Source: Candidatus Parcubacteria bacterium
GTDB lineage: Bacteria; Patescibacteriota; Saccharimonadia; Saccharimonadales; UBA4665
Direction of reading: 5' to 3'
Length of the DNA stretch: 64,000 nucleotides
Assembly (NCBI GenBank): GCA_023434325.1
Contig: JAEYSX010000001.1
Span: 1-64,000, forward strand
In this document: positions 42,508 to 51,955 of the stretch, one piece after another
Layout: each line of letters begins with the position of its first letter
Position numbering within the stretch: the stretch's first letter is position 1
The notes under the pieces: generated by a model
Told to the model about the DNA's origin: nothing
What the model saw: only the letters and a program-made list of their open reading frames with translations
Databases searched by the model: none
Made by a program: the position numbers and the translations under genes

Positions 42508-43701
42508 CTATTCTACAATAAATACTTCTTTTGTTTCGGGTGTGTTTGGCCAGGCTACAAAGTAGTGGCGCAAGCCGTACCAGCTGACGGTTATGACTGC
42601 CAGACTGACGAGCGCAACGCCAATGGCTTGGGCGATGGTGTTGCGAGGAAAAACCTTGGTCCAGCGGTCGAGCATGTAGCCGATGCCCGCGGCAACGAGC
42701 AGATATACAAATGGGATAATGATCGACAATGTTACTGCCCCGTCCAAGGCGACAAGCAGCGCTCCGCCCAAGATTGCAACACCGACAATTCGAGACCGGG
42801 GTAAGTGACGGTAGCGAATATACAGATATGTCCCGAGTGCGAGCATGGCAACACTAAAGGCGTCCAAGACAGGAAGCCTGCCCAGCCAAACCATGGGATT
42901 CTCTGGGCCGCTGGCCACCAGATTAAGTGGAATGTGTATGAGTCGCTCCAGCGCGGCAACAATGCTAAAGCCACCTTCTGCTGGCAAACCAGCTAAAATT
43001 CGGCCAGTCGAGGGTTGTTCGTATACGGTTTTGAGAAGCGGTGTGATCAGAGCGACCAGGAGTGTCGCGCCAGCTGCAAAATACCACTTATGTTTTTTGG
43101 CGAGCTGAATTATTTCCTTGGCTTTCCATGCCGTTCCGATTGCCAAAAGCCACAGCATCCCCGGTATGTACAAAAGTGCGCCAGCAAGCGCAAAGCCCGC
43201 AATTAACACCAGTCCGTTACTGGTCTTTTTAAACCACACCGTAAAGGCGACCAGCGCTAATAAGAGGAAGAGCATGATGTCCGGCGTCCCAAGCCGGGCG
43301 GTGTGCAAGAACCATGCCGAACAGCCAAAAATGATCGAACCAAGAATGGCAGTTCGTTCGCCATGCCAGTGTCGCACTAGCCAATAAAACGTCGAGAGTG
43401 TGATAAGCCCAATAACGGTTGCAGCCGCCCGTACTGGCAATAGTGTGTCGCCGCCGCTATAGATAAGTCCAAACAGATAAGCAAGAAGTGTAAACGGTGC
43501 ATTAAGGGGATTTGCGGCGATATTATCCAAGCTGGTGCTTGTTTGCATCGCGAATTCCTCTTGCATACTAAAGCCGCCGGTCAGGCTGCCAAGCCGGAAC
43601 CAAAGCAGCAAGCCAAAAAACACAAGCAACATCCCGTAATACACCGCGGGCTGCCAGTAGCTTAGTGCTAGGTCTCGATACTTTTCTATGCTGAAGCGCA
43701 T
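42508..43701 (-). CDS. GT-C type membrane glycosyltransferase
   Basis: 397 residues from ATG 43701, with 10-11 membrane helices. The first loop has SMQEEFAMQTSTSLDNIAANPLNAPFTLLAYLFG, a position where GT-C enzymes carry an acidic catalytic motif; WYGLRHYFVAWPNTPET ends the protein. It is related in layout to PMT/ArnT (GT39/GT83) enzymes that move sugars from lipid carriers to outside acceptors. TATAAT lies 9 nt before the ATG. The longer frame to 43770 would cross the promoter and is rejected. Confidence 0.75.
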   Translation of the reverse strand: MRFSIEKYRDLALSYWQPAVYYGMLLVFFGLLLWFRLGSLTGGFSMQEEFAMQTSTSLDNIAANPLNAPFTLLAYLFGLIYSGGDTLLPVRAAATVIGLITLSTFYWLVRHWHGERTAILGSIIFGCSAWFLHTARLGTPDIMLFLLLALVAFTVWFKKTSNGLVLIAGFALAGALLYIPGMLWLLAIGTAWKAKEIIQLAKKHKWYFAAGATLLVALITPLLKTVYEQPSTGRILAGLPAEGGFSIVAALERLIHIPLNLVASGPENPMVWLGRLPVLDAFSVAMLALGTYLYIRYRHLPRSRIVGVAILGGALLVALDGAVTLSIIIPFVYLLVAAGIGYMLDRWTKVFPRNTIAQAIGVALVSLAVITVSWYGLRHYFVAWPNTPETKEVFIVE

Positions 43702-43772
43702 GCTGTAGGAATTATAGCATTGTTGCTTACCGCGCATGCTTATTGTTTGATCCTGCTCTTGGGTACTCAACG

Positions 43773-43874
43773 CGCGACCGTACGTCTACACGGGAGATTC
43801 GGCTATAGTCCGCAAGGAAAACAAGACAATTGCCTTTGGCGTTTTCCGTGCTCCCGTGTAGACGTACGGTCGCG
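43773..43874. repeat. Hairpin element, copy 2 (conserved core, unique arms)
   Basis: Arms 43773-43796 and 43851-43874 are 24 nt and perfectly complementary. The 54-nt core (43797-43850) includes GGCTATAGT, GGAAAACAAGACAA and CCTTTGGCGTTTTCCGTG, all shared with copy 1 at 15771-15879. Apart from the inner GGAG/CTCC, the arms differ fully from those of copy 1. A GCC-TTT-GGC hairpin forms the tip. It lies between the dnaB stop and the GT-C gene, and its orientation relative to the neighbouring genes is opposite to copy 1. Confidence 0.9.
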
Positions 43875-43890
43875 TGACTATGCCAAGTGG

Positions 43891-45261
43891 CTATTCGCCG
43901 AATGGGTCGCGGTGCGTCGTATCGAGCGAGCGGAACTTTTGCTTGCCGATGTCAAAGAATAGCTCTACTGTACCAACAGGGCCGTTACGGTGTTTTCGGA
44001 TGAGCAGATCGGTGATGTTTTTGCGCTCGGTTTCGGGGTTGTAGTAGTCCTCGCGGTAAATAAAAGCCACGATGTCGGCATCCTGCTCGATGCTTCCTGA
44101 TTCGCGTAGGTCAGAAAGCTGCGGGCGCTTGTCAGGCCGTGCCTCGACCGAACGGCTTAGCTGACTCAGGGCTATCAGCGGTACGTTAAGTTCGCGCGCA
44201 ATCCCTTTTAGTCCACGCGAAATCTCAGAGATTTCTTGTACGCGGTTGTCGCTACCGCTAAATCGGCTACCGCCGCTCATCAGCTGCAGGTAGTCGATGA
44301 TAATCATGCTAATCCCGTGTTGATGTGCTTCGCGGCGGGCTTTGGTGCGGAGGTCGCTGACAGTGATACCCGGCGTGTCGTCAAAATAGATCTTTGCCTC
44401 GGACAGCGTACCCATCGCTTGGCCGATTTTCTCAAAGTCAGAGTCTGTCAGGTTGCCGGTACGCAGCGCCCAAGCGTCGACGCCAGATTCCATCGACAAC
44501 ATACGGTCGACAAGCTGCTCTTTGCTCATCTCGAGGCTAAAGAACAGTACCGGCTCTTTTGCCCCTAGCGCCACATTGTGCGCGAGGTTCAGCACTAACG
44601 CCGTTTTACCCATGCTGGGTCGTGCCGCCAAAATAAAGAGGTCGGAACGCTGGAATCCAGCCAAAATATTGTCCAGATCGCGAAGTCCGCTCGGGATGCC
44701 GCGCAGCTTGCCTTTGTCTTTGTGCAGGTCGTCTAGGCGGTCAAAGCTTTCGGTCAGGATAGTTTCGATGCTTGCGACCGATTGTTTGATATGGCGCTGG
44801 CTTACCTTAAATAGCTCGGCCTCGGCTTGCTCGATCAAGCCTTTTAGATCGGCTGTTTCGTCTTTTACCATCTCGGCGATAGACGCGTTCGCTTCGGACA
44901 GCTTGCGCCGCAAAGACTTTTGCGCGACGAGGTTGGCGTAATCGACGATGTGTACGGCGGTGGGAACGTAGCCGGTTAGCTCGGCTAGGTACGCCGGTCC
45001 GCCGACATCTTCCAGGTGGCCGGCAATCTTAAGTTTTTCGCTCAGTGTCAGGACGTCGATCGGCTGTCTACTTTCGTAAAGACTCTGGATCGCTTCGTAG
45101 ATATGGCGGTGGCGCGATTCAAAAAAGTCGGACGGATCCAGGATATCAGCGATTTTGACGAGCCCGTCTTTGTCGATTAGAATGGCGCCCAAAACACTCG
45201 CCTCCAGCTCATAGCTGTGAGGTTGGTCTTGTTTGACGCTCCCCTGTTTTACACCGTCCAT
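43891..45261 (-). CDS. dnaB: Replicative DNA helicase
   Basis: 456 residues. The N-terminal domain (LEASVLGAILIDKDGL) and a RecA-like C-terminal domain: Walker A ARPSMGKTAL (about 208), Walker B MIIIDYLQLM, and motif H4 LRESGSIEQDADIVAFIYRED are intact. It unwinds DNA at the fork. A TATAGT box lies 10 nt before the ATG. It follows dnaX by 16 bp. Confidence 0.96.
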   Translation of the reverse strand: MDGVKQGSVKQDQPHSYELEASVLGAILIDKDGLVKIADILDPSDFFESRHRHIYEAIQSLYESRQPIDVLTLSEKLKIAGHLEDVGGPAYLAELTGYVPTAVHIVDYANLVAQKSLRRKLSEANASIAEMVKDETADLKGLIEQAEAELFKVSQRHIKQSVASIETILTESFDRLDDLHKDKGKLRGIPSGLRDLDNILAGFQRSDLFILAARPSMGKTALVLNLAHNVALGAKEPVLFFSLEMSKEQLVDRMLSMESGVDAWALRTGNLTDSDFEKIGQAMGTLSEAKIYFDDTPGITVSDLRTKARREAHQHGISMIIIDYLQLMSGGSRFSGSDNRVQEISEISRGLKGIARELNVPLIALSQLSRSVEARPDKRPQLSDLRESGSIEQDADIVAFIYREDYYNPETERKNITDLLIRKHRNGPVGTVELFFDIGKQKFRSLDTTHRDPFGE

Positions 45262-45277
45262 ATTTATTTATACTATA

Positions 45278-46873
45278 TCACGATTCCAGTATTTCAGCGC
45301 CGCCAAAGATGTTGCTGATTGCTGCGACATCAGGTGTTTGTGGTGTCTGTGGTGCCGCGGGTGCAGCTACCGTGTGGACTTTTTCATCTGACGGCGGCAG
45401 CGCGGGCGGCAGTTGCTGCATCTCGTCTGGCTTGAGCGCGTTGCCTACTACACTGCGAATTTGCAGGTCGTGACCAGTTACTTCTTTGATGAGATTTGAG
45501 AGCTTGTCTTTACTGGCTTGCTCATTAAGTTTCTTTTGATGGAACGCGTAGGCGCATTCTAGAGTGACAACGCCCGGCTCAAAGGTCGGCCGCGTTGTTT
45601 TGATGATGCCGAACAGAGTGTTATAACGCTGCTTGATGGCGGCTAAGATGTCTGGCCAGGTTGCTGGGTCGAGTGTGTCGCTCGACAGGCTGGCCGATGG
45701 TTCGTCTTTTTCTTGGGTAGTTTGTACTGGAGCGGCGGCTGCGGGCGCGGTGCTGGCGGTTCGTGAAGTATTGTCCTCGAGTGTTTGTGCGGGTTTTGCG
45801 GCGGCGCGTTTGCGCGCGAGCTCGGGGTGTGGGTCAACTTGTACGGCAGGTTTGGCTTCTACGACTTGCTGCATTGGCTTGGCCGGCTTGCTTGGCGCTA
45901 TAGTGGCAGGCGACCCGGCTAACGCTACGTCAAGCAGTGCCACCTCTAGGTTAGCGCGTGGATTGCCGGATGACGGCACCTCGATTAGTTTGGCCAGTAG
46001 CTCTAAAATTTGGTCGCCCGACAACATTGTGTTGCTGCTGATAAGCTGCTGGCGTAATGTCTCGCCCAATTGCTTGGCCATCCGTGCGGGCTCGTGTCCG
46101 GCGGCATGCGCGCCTTGCAGAAGCTTGACGGTTTGCGGTGCGTCATGGGCGGCAACAGCCTTTATAAGCGAATCGACAACATCCTTGGGCGCGATGCCCA
46201 GGCATGCTTGTACGTCCGATAGCGTGACTTTGTCGCTGTTGTTGCGTACTTGGTCAAGCAGGCTGATGCTGTCGCGAAAGCTGCCCTCGCCATGTTGCGC
46301 AATCAGCTCCAGCGCCTGTTTGTCGATAGCAATCCCCTCTTTATCGGCGATGCTTTGCAAATGTGCAACGACTTTTGCCAGATCTACCGGCCTAAACGCG
46401 TAGCGCTGCGTACGGCTGATGATTGTCTCTGGCAGTTTGTGTACCTCTGTTGTTGCTAGAATAAACACCACGTGCGCCGGCGGTTCCTCGAGCGTTTTGA
46501 GGAGTGCGTTAAACGCCTCTTTGGTGAGCATGTGCACTTCGTCGATAATGTATACCTTGTACTTGGCGCTGCTGGGCGCCACGTGCACTTTGTCGCGCAG
46601 CTCGCGGATTTCGTCGATGCGGCGGTTGCTGGCGGCATCGATTTCGATGATGTCCAGATGCGTGGCGCTGTCGTCGTATGGCAAACTGTTGATCTCGTGC
46701 GCGAGAATGCGCGCGATCGAAGTCTTGCCTGTGCCGCGCGGCCCGGTAAACAAGTACGCATGGCTGATAGTAGATTTGCCAAGGGCGCGCTCTAGCGCTG
46801 TTGTGACATGCTCCTGTCCAACAACTTCACTCAATTTCTTTGGCCGGTGTGATCGGTATAACGCCTGTCCCAT
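45278..46873 (-). CDS. dnaX: DNA polymerase III gamma/tau subunit, no zinc module
   Basis: 531 residues. Start at 46873 (MGQALYRSHRPKKL); TATAAT lies 9 nt upstream and the longer frame is not supported. Walker A GPRGTGKTS, Walker B VYIIDEVHML, SRC motif ISRTQRY (the Cys is replaced). Between Walker A and IIEIDAASN the usual Cys4 zinc module is missing: ARILAHEINSLPYDDSATHLDIIEIDAASN. A Pro/Ala/Lys-rich linker (about 365-440) is followed by a small tau-type domain. It loads the sliding clamp. Confidence 0.95.
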   Translation of the reverse strand: MGQALYRSHRPKKLSEVVGQEHVTTALERALGKSTISHAYLFTGPRGTGKTSIARILAHEINSLPYDDSATHLDIIEIDAASNRRIDEIRELRDKVHVAPSSAKYKVYIIDEVHMLTKEAFNALLKTLEEPPAHVVFILATTEVHKLPETIISRTQRYAFRPVDLAKVVAHLQSIADKEGIAIDKQALELIAQHGEGSFRDSISLLDQVRNNSDKVTLSDVQACLGIAPKDVVDSLIKAVAAHDAPQTVKLLQGAHAAGHEPARMAKQLGETLRQQLISSNTMLSGDQILELLAKLIEVPSSGNPRANLEVALLDVALAGSPATIAPSKPAKPMQQVVEAKPAVQVDPHPELARKRAAAKPAQTLEDNTSRTASTAPAAAAPVQTTQEKDEPSASLSSDTLDPATWPDILAAIKQRYNTLFGIIKTTRPTFEPGVVTLECAYAFHQKKLNEQASKDKLSNLIKEVTGHDLQIRSVVGNALKPDEMQQLPPALPPSDEKVHTVAAPAAPQTPQTPDVAAISNIFGGAEILES

Positions 46874-46883
46874 TTGGGTGTTA

Positions 46884-48365
46884 TTATACGCGCAAACCGC
46901 GCGCGTAGCTGTTGTTTTTTGTGCCCGCTGCGCTATCGGCTGGCTGCACGAGGGATTGACCAAGAGCACGCTCCTTGGACGCAATCAATGCGAGCAGTAC
47001 TGCGCCAACTTGCATGCCGACCATCTCGCGCGGCGTAGAGGGGATGATCTCGCCGAGCTGGCGCGGTAGGTCGCTCGCTATTTGATCTATTGTGCCTTGC
47101 GCGTATTCCGCCAAAGACGGTCTGTGAGCTAAAAGTGCCAGTCGTGCGGCTTGGCCCAAGACTCGTGCAGGGTAAAAAGTGCCGCGTATAGTTCTGTCTG
47201 CTGCTTCGCCAACCGTAGCCTGGGTATCGGGTATTGTTTCTTTGGCAATATTAAATCCACTTTCGTATACGCCTATCAAGAATTTTGTCGAATCAAGCAG
47301 TGGTCCAAAGCGCGGATCGATATTGTGCTCGTCGAGTTGGCTTATGATGCTGCTGGCTTGGCCGATGATCGATTGAGTTCGACGGTCCATAGCTAGGGTT
47401 ATGTCGCGAATCGAGGCCTCGACTAAAGTGTTATCGCCGACGGCGGGTACGGCAAAATAGGGCGACTCATCGAGTATGCCGATCCCCTTGCGCATGTTCT
47501 CGCCATAATAGCTCATAGACGAGTTGCCATATGGCCACGCAGGCTCTTGGTGGGGGTTATTTTGTTTTGCGCGGTCATAAAGTTGACGCGAGGTCACGGG
47601 CGCGTAGATACCCGATCCGGCGTATATTTCTTTGGCCCAGCTTGTCTCTGATTTGCCAGGGTCACCATAGCGACGTGCATATCTGCGAAGCTGAAGGATG
47701 TCGATACTGAGACTACGAGAGTCGTGAGTGAGAAAGGTATGTGAATTGCCCATTGCCGCGTTGTGCAGTGGAATGAACACGTCGGGTTGATAGCGCTCTA
47801 TCGCGATCTCGGTGGCCTGCGCGCCAGGCATGACGCTTTTGTGGTCGCGAAATGGCCAGGTATGGTCCCAGTCGACCTGTGATCTTGATCGATAGCTGTC
47901 TCTGAGGTAGCCCCTGAGGCCCATTTTACCTGCCATAAGCGTTGGGCCGTTCAGTTCCATGCCTCCTGGGTCGGCATCGATAAAAAGCAATCTGGCTCCA
48001 AGTCTACGTAGTAATGCCGGGTTATGTGATGGGTATCTTGCCAAAAAGTCGAAGGTTCGAGTCCAGGCAGTTTCGTTGGTATGAACATTGCCTTTGAGTA
48101 AGGCGGTATGGTTAATGCGCACGCCTTTGGGCTCGATCGCTAACATGTTGATGTCGATGCCGCTCGGGGTGCTGAGGGGTTCTATGCGTACTGAAACCTC
48201 GCTGCTACCGGCGTGGCGAGAGGCCAGCTCATGAAACATGTCATTAACTTCGGTGCTCGTGAGGTAACCTGGGTAGTCTGGAACGTTCCGTACGACTTGA
48301 TATGTCAAAGCTCGTTCGGAGGTTTTAGGGTTTGCTGGATCTGGAGGGAGGGTTTCTGCGCGCAT
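46884..48365 (-). CDS. M14-type zinc carboxypeptidase-like protein
   Basis: 493 residues from ATG 48365. LLKGNVHTNETAW holds the HxxE zinc motif, FIPLHNAAMG a third likely His ligand, and GILDESPYF a Glu in the position of the M14 catalytic Glu. DADPGGMELNGP is also typical. The C-terminal third is helical and unassigned. No signal peptide, so it is cytosolic if the start is right. The 5' end follows the trehalase-like gene by 44 bp, so they are probably co-transcribed. Confidence 0.75.
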   Translation of the reverse strand: MRAETLPPDPANPKTSERALTYQVVRNVPDYPGYLTSTEVNDMFHELASRHAGSSEVSVRIEPLSTPSGIDINMLAIEPKGVRINHTALLKGNVHTNETAWTRTFDFLARYPSHNPALLRRLGARLLFIDADPGGMELNGPTLMAGKMGLRGYLRDSYRSRSQVDWDHTWPFRDHKSVMPGAQATEIAIERYQPDVFIPLHNAAMGNSHTFLTHDSRSLSIDILQLRRYARRYGDPGKSETSWAKEIYAGSGIYAPVTSRQLYDRAKQNNPHQEPAWPYGNSSMSYYGENMRKGIGILDESPYFAVPAVGDNTLVEASIRDITLAMDRRTQSIIGQASSIISQLDEHNIDPRFGPLLDSTKFLIGVYESGFNIAKETIPDTQATVGEAADRTIRGTFYPARVLGQAARLALLAHRPSLAEYAQGTIDQIASDLPRQLGEIIPSTPREMVGMQVGAVLLALIASKERALGQSLVQPADSAAGTKNNSYARGLRV

Positions 48366-48409
48366 AGGTAGATCTCGTTGGTCAACGGTCGTAGGTATTG
48401 CTGGGTCAT

Positions 48410-50179
48410 TTAGTTTGCGGGGACAGGGAGGGCTTGTTTTCGTGCTGGACCTTGTTCTATGACGGCAGTCTTTGTAATGCCGATAATGCCTATCCCCCGG
48501 GCTATTGCTCGTCTGCGCAAATGCGCTTGGTATTCGCTTTCGTTCCGGTAGGTCCGGTTGCGCAGCACGACGTCTACGGCATCGGTCCAAGCAAAGTTGC
48601 GTTGCGGCGCCCGGTATTCGCCGCCTCCCCCTGGTTTTCCTCGCTGGTCTTCGCTAGAGGCAGGGGCGTATCGTTCGATCGTGTATCCTGTTGCATTGCG
48701 GCCGGCTTGCACGTTTTTGGTGAAGTTCTCACGAATAGGACCTTCGCTAGGGTGGTCGTAGTACCAGGCGGCAGTGGCAGCAGATTGCTGTAAGTATGCC
48801 CAGACGCCCTCATCCCAGCTTAAGCGACTTTTATAGAGACTGGCTTTCAGGCCCGAGAGTGTTAACATATTCTCTTCCACGAAGTCCAGCATTTCTTCCT
48901 CGCGCTCGGATAGCGCTATGCCAGATTCCAGCATAAATACGGCATCCTGCAACGTAGGCGCCAAAGTGACCATACCCGTATCTACGTCGTAGGGGTAGTA
49001 GTAGTTGGTCGCGGGGTCGTAACTGTTGTTGTGGACGGTCTGTGCGCGTCTGTAGGCCATTAACTTGTAGTCGTTGGCCTCGGGCTCATAGCCGCAGGCT
49101 TCTAGACCTTCTGCAATGCCGCACTCTAGTTCGAACATGAGCGCTTGATGAAAAGGGGCGGCGCGTTTGGTGGTGCGCAGTTGATCAAGGCTCTTGCCGT
49201 CGGCGCACATCCATCCGCTAAAGTCCGTGCCAGCGCCAGCGCCCGAGTGGTCCTGTCTGCAAATCTCGATAATTTCTTTTACTGTTGGCTCACGATTTTC
49301 CTCTTTCAGGAGTCTTTCCCGGAGCTTAGAGACAATTTTCATGACGGCTGGAAATGATTCGGGACGATACCTGGGTGAGCCGTCTTCGTGCGTAAAACCC
49401 TCTGCTTCAAAGACATTGAGTTCGCCGCCATCGGGCGTTTCGATTGTGGCGTGCTCCATGAGGTAGGCGTGTTCAATAAGTAATGCAGGAAGGTGTTTTT
49501 TCCATGCAGCTTCGCCAAATATACGTACGTCGCGGCGTACCATGCGGATGTACACGGGCGGTTGTGAGCGTCCGCCGTACTCTGGTGCGTTACCGTTAAA
49601 CGGCGGCCGTTTGTACTTAATGATTTGGGAGCGGATGTTATCAACAATACCGGTCGCTAGCTCATCGAGCCCGAGCGCATCAAGCGAGTCAACAATCGCC
49701 GCCTGATCCCAATAATAAAAGATGCCCTTGCCTTCGCGTCCGTCGCTATAGCGGCCGCCAGATGCTATGGCTGGGTTTGGAAGGCCAATGGTGACGGGGC
49801 CGTCCTCAGCTACACTCACGTGACCCAATAACACCTCTTTGCTGTGTTGATTGAGATCTTTGCCGGGGACGTATCTGACTTTTTCGCCGTCCGTGGGCAC
49901 TGGAAAGTCAAAATGAGCAGTCAGGAACGTTTCGTGGTCAAAACCCTCCGTAGTACGTGCACTCGCGTAAGCCGCCTTGATGCTCTCGTGAGTGTGCCCC
50001 TCTTTGGGTACTATCCGCATGTAGTCGATCATGTCTCTATGCGGATCAAGCTGCCCGCTGTGGTGCATGTTTACGAACATCTCGCGGTGTATCTGGTCTG
50101 TAGCTAAGGGCAATGGCTCGCCGGGCTGCGAAAGTTCTGGAAAGCCTGCACGAATTTCTGGTGAGAATGTAACAGTCAT
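48410..50179 (-). CDS. Trehalase-like protein (GH37)
   Basis: 589 residues from ATG 50179. PNPAIASGGRYSDGREGKGIFYYWDQAAIV resembles the trehalase signature (PGGRFxExYxWDxY), and HSGAGAGTDFSGW corresponds to the ESGWDFSSRW block with the catalytic Asp. An alpha/alpha toroid layout is likely from the even helix content. The second signature (QWDxPxxW) reads NFAWTDAVDVV here, so activity on trehalose is not certain. No signal peptide. The gene precedes the M14 peptidase-like gene. Confidence 0.65.
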   Translation of the reverse strand: MTVTFSPEIRAGFPELSQPGEPLPLATDQIHREMFVNMHHSGQLDPHRDMIDYMRIVPKEGHTHESIKAAYASARTTEGFDHETFLTAHFDFPVPTDGEKVRYVPGKDLNQHSKEVLLGHVSVAEDGPVTIGLPNPAIASGGRYSDGREGKGIFYYWDQAAIVDSLDALGLDELATGIVDNIRSQIIKYKRPPFNGNAPEYGGRSQPPVYIRMVRRDVRIFGEAAWKKHLPALLIEHAYLMEHATIETPDGGELNVFEAEGFTHEDGSPRYRPESFPAVMKIVSKLRERLLKEENREPTVKEIIEICRQDHSGAGAGTDFSGWMCADGKSLDQLRTTKRAAPFHQALMFELECGIAEGLEACGYEPEANDYKLMAYRRAQTVHNNSYDPATNYYYPYDVDTGMVTLAPTLQDAVFMLESGIALSEREEEMLDFVEENMLTLSGLKASLYKSRLSWDEGVWAYLQQSAATAAWYYDHPSEGPIRENFTKNVQAGRNATGYTIERYAPASSEDQRGKPGGGGEYRAPQRNFAWTDAVDVVLRNRTYRNESEYQAHLRRRAIARGIGIIGITKTAVIEQGPARKQALPVPAN

Positions 50180-50369
50180 AATGCGGTCGTACAACGGTCG
50201 TTAGGGGATAAATACAGGATTCGTATCATATCGGTTAACATAAGGTAGCATGACTTGCCTCGATAACCAAGCGCAGGAGCGTGCGACTAACTGATACACG
50301 CGAACACGCGACTGAGTTGAATACGTTGCTTTATCCACAACAATACTTCCTTATGAGCCTTGGTTTGTA

Positions 50370-50401
50370 CCAAAAAAACCACGAGTCAAGTGCTCGCGGT
50401 T
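50370..50401 (-). terminator. Terminator after the 50431 gene
   Basis: AACCACGAG (50377-50385) pairs with CTCGCGGTT (50393-50401), 8 of 9 bp. On the minus strand it is followed by a run of seven T. It ends the transcript of the gene at 50431-50940. Confidence 0.75.
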
Positions 50402-50430
50402 TCTTTGATCTTTTTGCTCGTGTCTATGTT

Positions 50431-50940
50431 TTACAGTGCTGCTTCGAGGGCGGCCCATTCGGCCTGTGTGTCGTCCTCTGGAACGTTGACACTGACTTGG
50501 TCGCCTGGCTTTGCCTTAAAGTAGGTTACGCTAGCCAGTAGCACGCGGAAGTCGCGCTCGCCAACCTCTACAAAGTAGTGGCCGTTCTCTAGCTTGAGTG
50601 TGCCAACCACCTGTTTGCGAGGGATTGGACCGATTTGCTTGTACAAGAACGTACCGTCGTCGGCGATAGTAAGCTTAAGGATGTCGCCTTGGACGAGTTT
50701 GGACTTGCTGGCGTAGTTTGCTGGTACGGGGTACGTTTTGCCGTCGGAACCGACCATGTTTTGGCCGTCGAATACGCCCTCGATAACCTTACCCAGGTTG
50801 TCTTCTTGGACAACAGGGGTCACGCGCTCGTCGTCGCCGACAAGGCTAATAAGCAGCTCGTTGGCGGCTGCCAGGTTGGTCTCGGCCTCTTGAATGAGGG
50901 CGCGAAGCCGTTTGATCTGTTTATCTGCTACATCTGCCAT
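50431..50940 (-). CDS. Conserved hypothetical protein (coiled coil plus beta domain)
   Basis: 169 residues. A helical N-terminal 40 residues (KQIKRLRALIQEAETNLAAANELL) with heptad spacing is followed by a beta-rich, OB-like part with GQNMVGSDGKTYPVPANYASKSKLVQGD and FLYKQIGPIPRKQVVGTL. No named family recognised. A likely promoter (TTGACT-17-TAGGCT) lies about 75 bp upstream. A terminator follows, so it is monocistronic. Confidence 0.6.
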   Translation of the reverse strand: MADVADKQIKRLRALIQEAETNLAAANELLISLVGDDERVTPVVQEDNLGKVIEGVFDGQNMVGSDGKTYPVPANYASKSKLVQGDILKLTIADDGTFLYKQIGPIPRKQVVGTLKLENGHYFVEVGERDFRVLLASVTYFKAKPGDQVSVNVPEDDTQAEWAALEAAL

Positions 50941-51181
50941 CTCTGTCTATGTCTCTCTACACTAATGTTGTGTTTGTTTGCTCCACTTACACATAAGCCT
51001 ACCACGAAAAATAAGTCAAGTCAAAAAAACAATGGCCAGTTGTGGAAAACTTGATTTTACAGTGGTGATATGTCTCTTTTGTCAGCGACCTGCACGTTTT
51101 GTGTGATCGCGTGTGATATATCTCGTCGCGCCTTGGATCATGGAATTTTCGTGACATAATGTAAGCAATAGTGCTAGGTGT

Positions 51182-51436
51182 ATGCGCGAAGATTATCCTA
51201 AGGAACCGTCAGCAGAATTGTGGGGTGAGCGTTTTAGAGTCGGTTTTGCAGCGGCCACGCTCGTTTGCGCGGTGCTTGGCGTTGGTTATATGTCTACCGG
51301 AGAGCGAGAACCGCAGCACGAGGCCCCGACAGTGGTAACAGAGGTGCCTGACGAAATTAAGGCTCGGTGCGCTGGTCAGGCATTACCCATGTTTTGCGAA
51401 ATTGGCGAGTCGTTTAAGAGCGGCGTTGCCCAATAG
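51182..51436 (+). CDS. Hypothetical small membrane-anchored protein
   Basis: 84 residues with one hydrophobic helix (VGFAAATLVCAVLGVGY, about 21-38) and a short outer domain with two Cys (ARCAGQALPMFCE) that could form a disulfide. TTGGAT-16-CATAAT lies upstream. A strong bidirectional terminator follows. Function unknown. Confidence 0.5.
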   Translation: MREDYPKEPSAELWGERFRVGFAAATLVCAVLGVGYMSTGEREPQHEAPTVVTEVPDEIKARCAGQALPMFCEIGESFKSGVAQ

Positions 51437-51446
51437 CGGCTCAATA

Positions 51447-51479
51447 AAAAAACACCCGCCTTGTGAGCGGGTGTTTTTT
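51447..51479. terminator. Bidirectional terminator between the 51182 gene and rplL
   Basis: AAAAAACACCCGC (51447-51459) and GCGGGTGTTTTTT (51467-51479) form a perfect 13-bp stem with a 7-nt loop. T-runs lie on both sides, so it ends transcripts from both strands. Confidence 0.9.
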
Positions 51480-51494
51480 AGGAGCGAGTATGGG

Positions 51495-51875
51495 CTAGGC
51501 CAACTCGACAGTTGCGCCAGCTTCTTCAAGAGCTTTCTTGGCAGCTTCTGCGTCTTCTTTCTTTGCCTTCTCGAGGACAGTCTTTGGAGCGCCGTCAACG
51601 ATAGCCTTGGCTTCGCCAAGACCGAGGCCGGTCAATTCCTTAACAGCCTTGATAACAGCTACCTTCTGAGCACCAGCGTCCTTCAGGACGACGTCCCATT
51701 CAGCCTTCTCGTCCTCAGCAGCAGCGGCGTCGCCGGCAGCAGGAGCAGCAACAGCAACAGCTGCAGCAGCTGGCTCGATGCCGTACTCATCCTTAAGGAT
51801 GGTCTTAAGTTCGTTAACTTCGAGTACAGTCAAGCCGGTCAGCTCTTCTGCCAATTTTTTCAGGTCTTTAGCCAT
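51495..51875 (-). CDS. rplL: 50S ribosomal protein L7/L12
   Basis: 126 residues. [23 protein letters not shown] is the dimer domain, an Ala-rich hinge follows, and the C-terminal domain has [42 protein letters not shown]. Four copies per ribosome recruit translation GTPases. AAGGAG lies ahead of the ATG. Co-transcribed with rplJ. Confidence 0.98.
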   Translation of the reverse strand: MAKDLKKLAEELTGLTVLEVNELKTILKDEYGIEPAAAAVAVAAPAAGDAAAAEDEKAEWDVVLKDAGAQKVAVIKAVKELTGLGLGEAKAIVDGAPKTVLEKAKKEDAEAAKKALEEAGATVELA

Positions 51876-51955
51876 GATAAATCTCCTTAGTTGAAAGTTG
51901 ATAAGTCAACTCGCGTATTATGTGTAATGCGCTGTGACTCTCAGTTTCGGGTTTA

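Noticed and set aside
50331..50339. TTATCCACA, a perfect DnaA box, with a weaker box (TGTGGAAAA) at 51041-51049
   Set aside because: Two boxes 700 bp apart with no cluster, no dnaA gene and no A+T-rich unwinding element; not enough for an origin.
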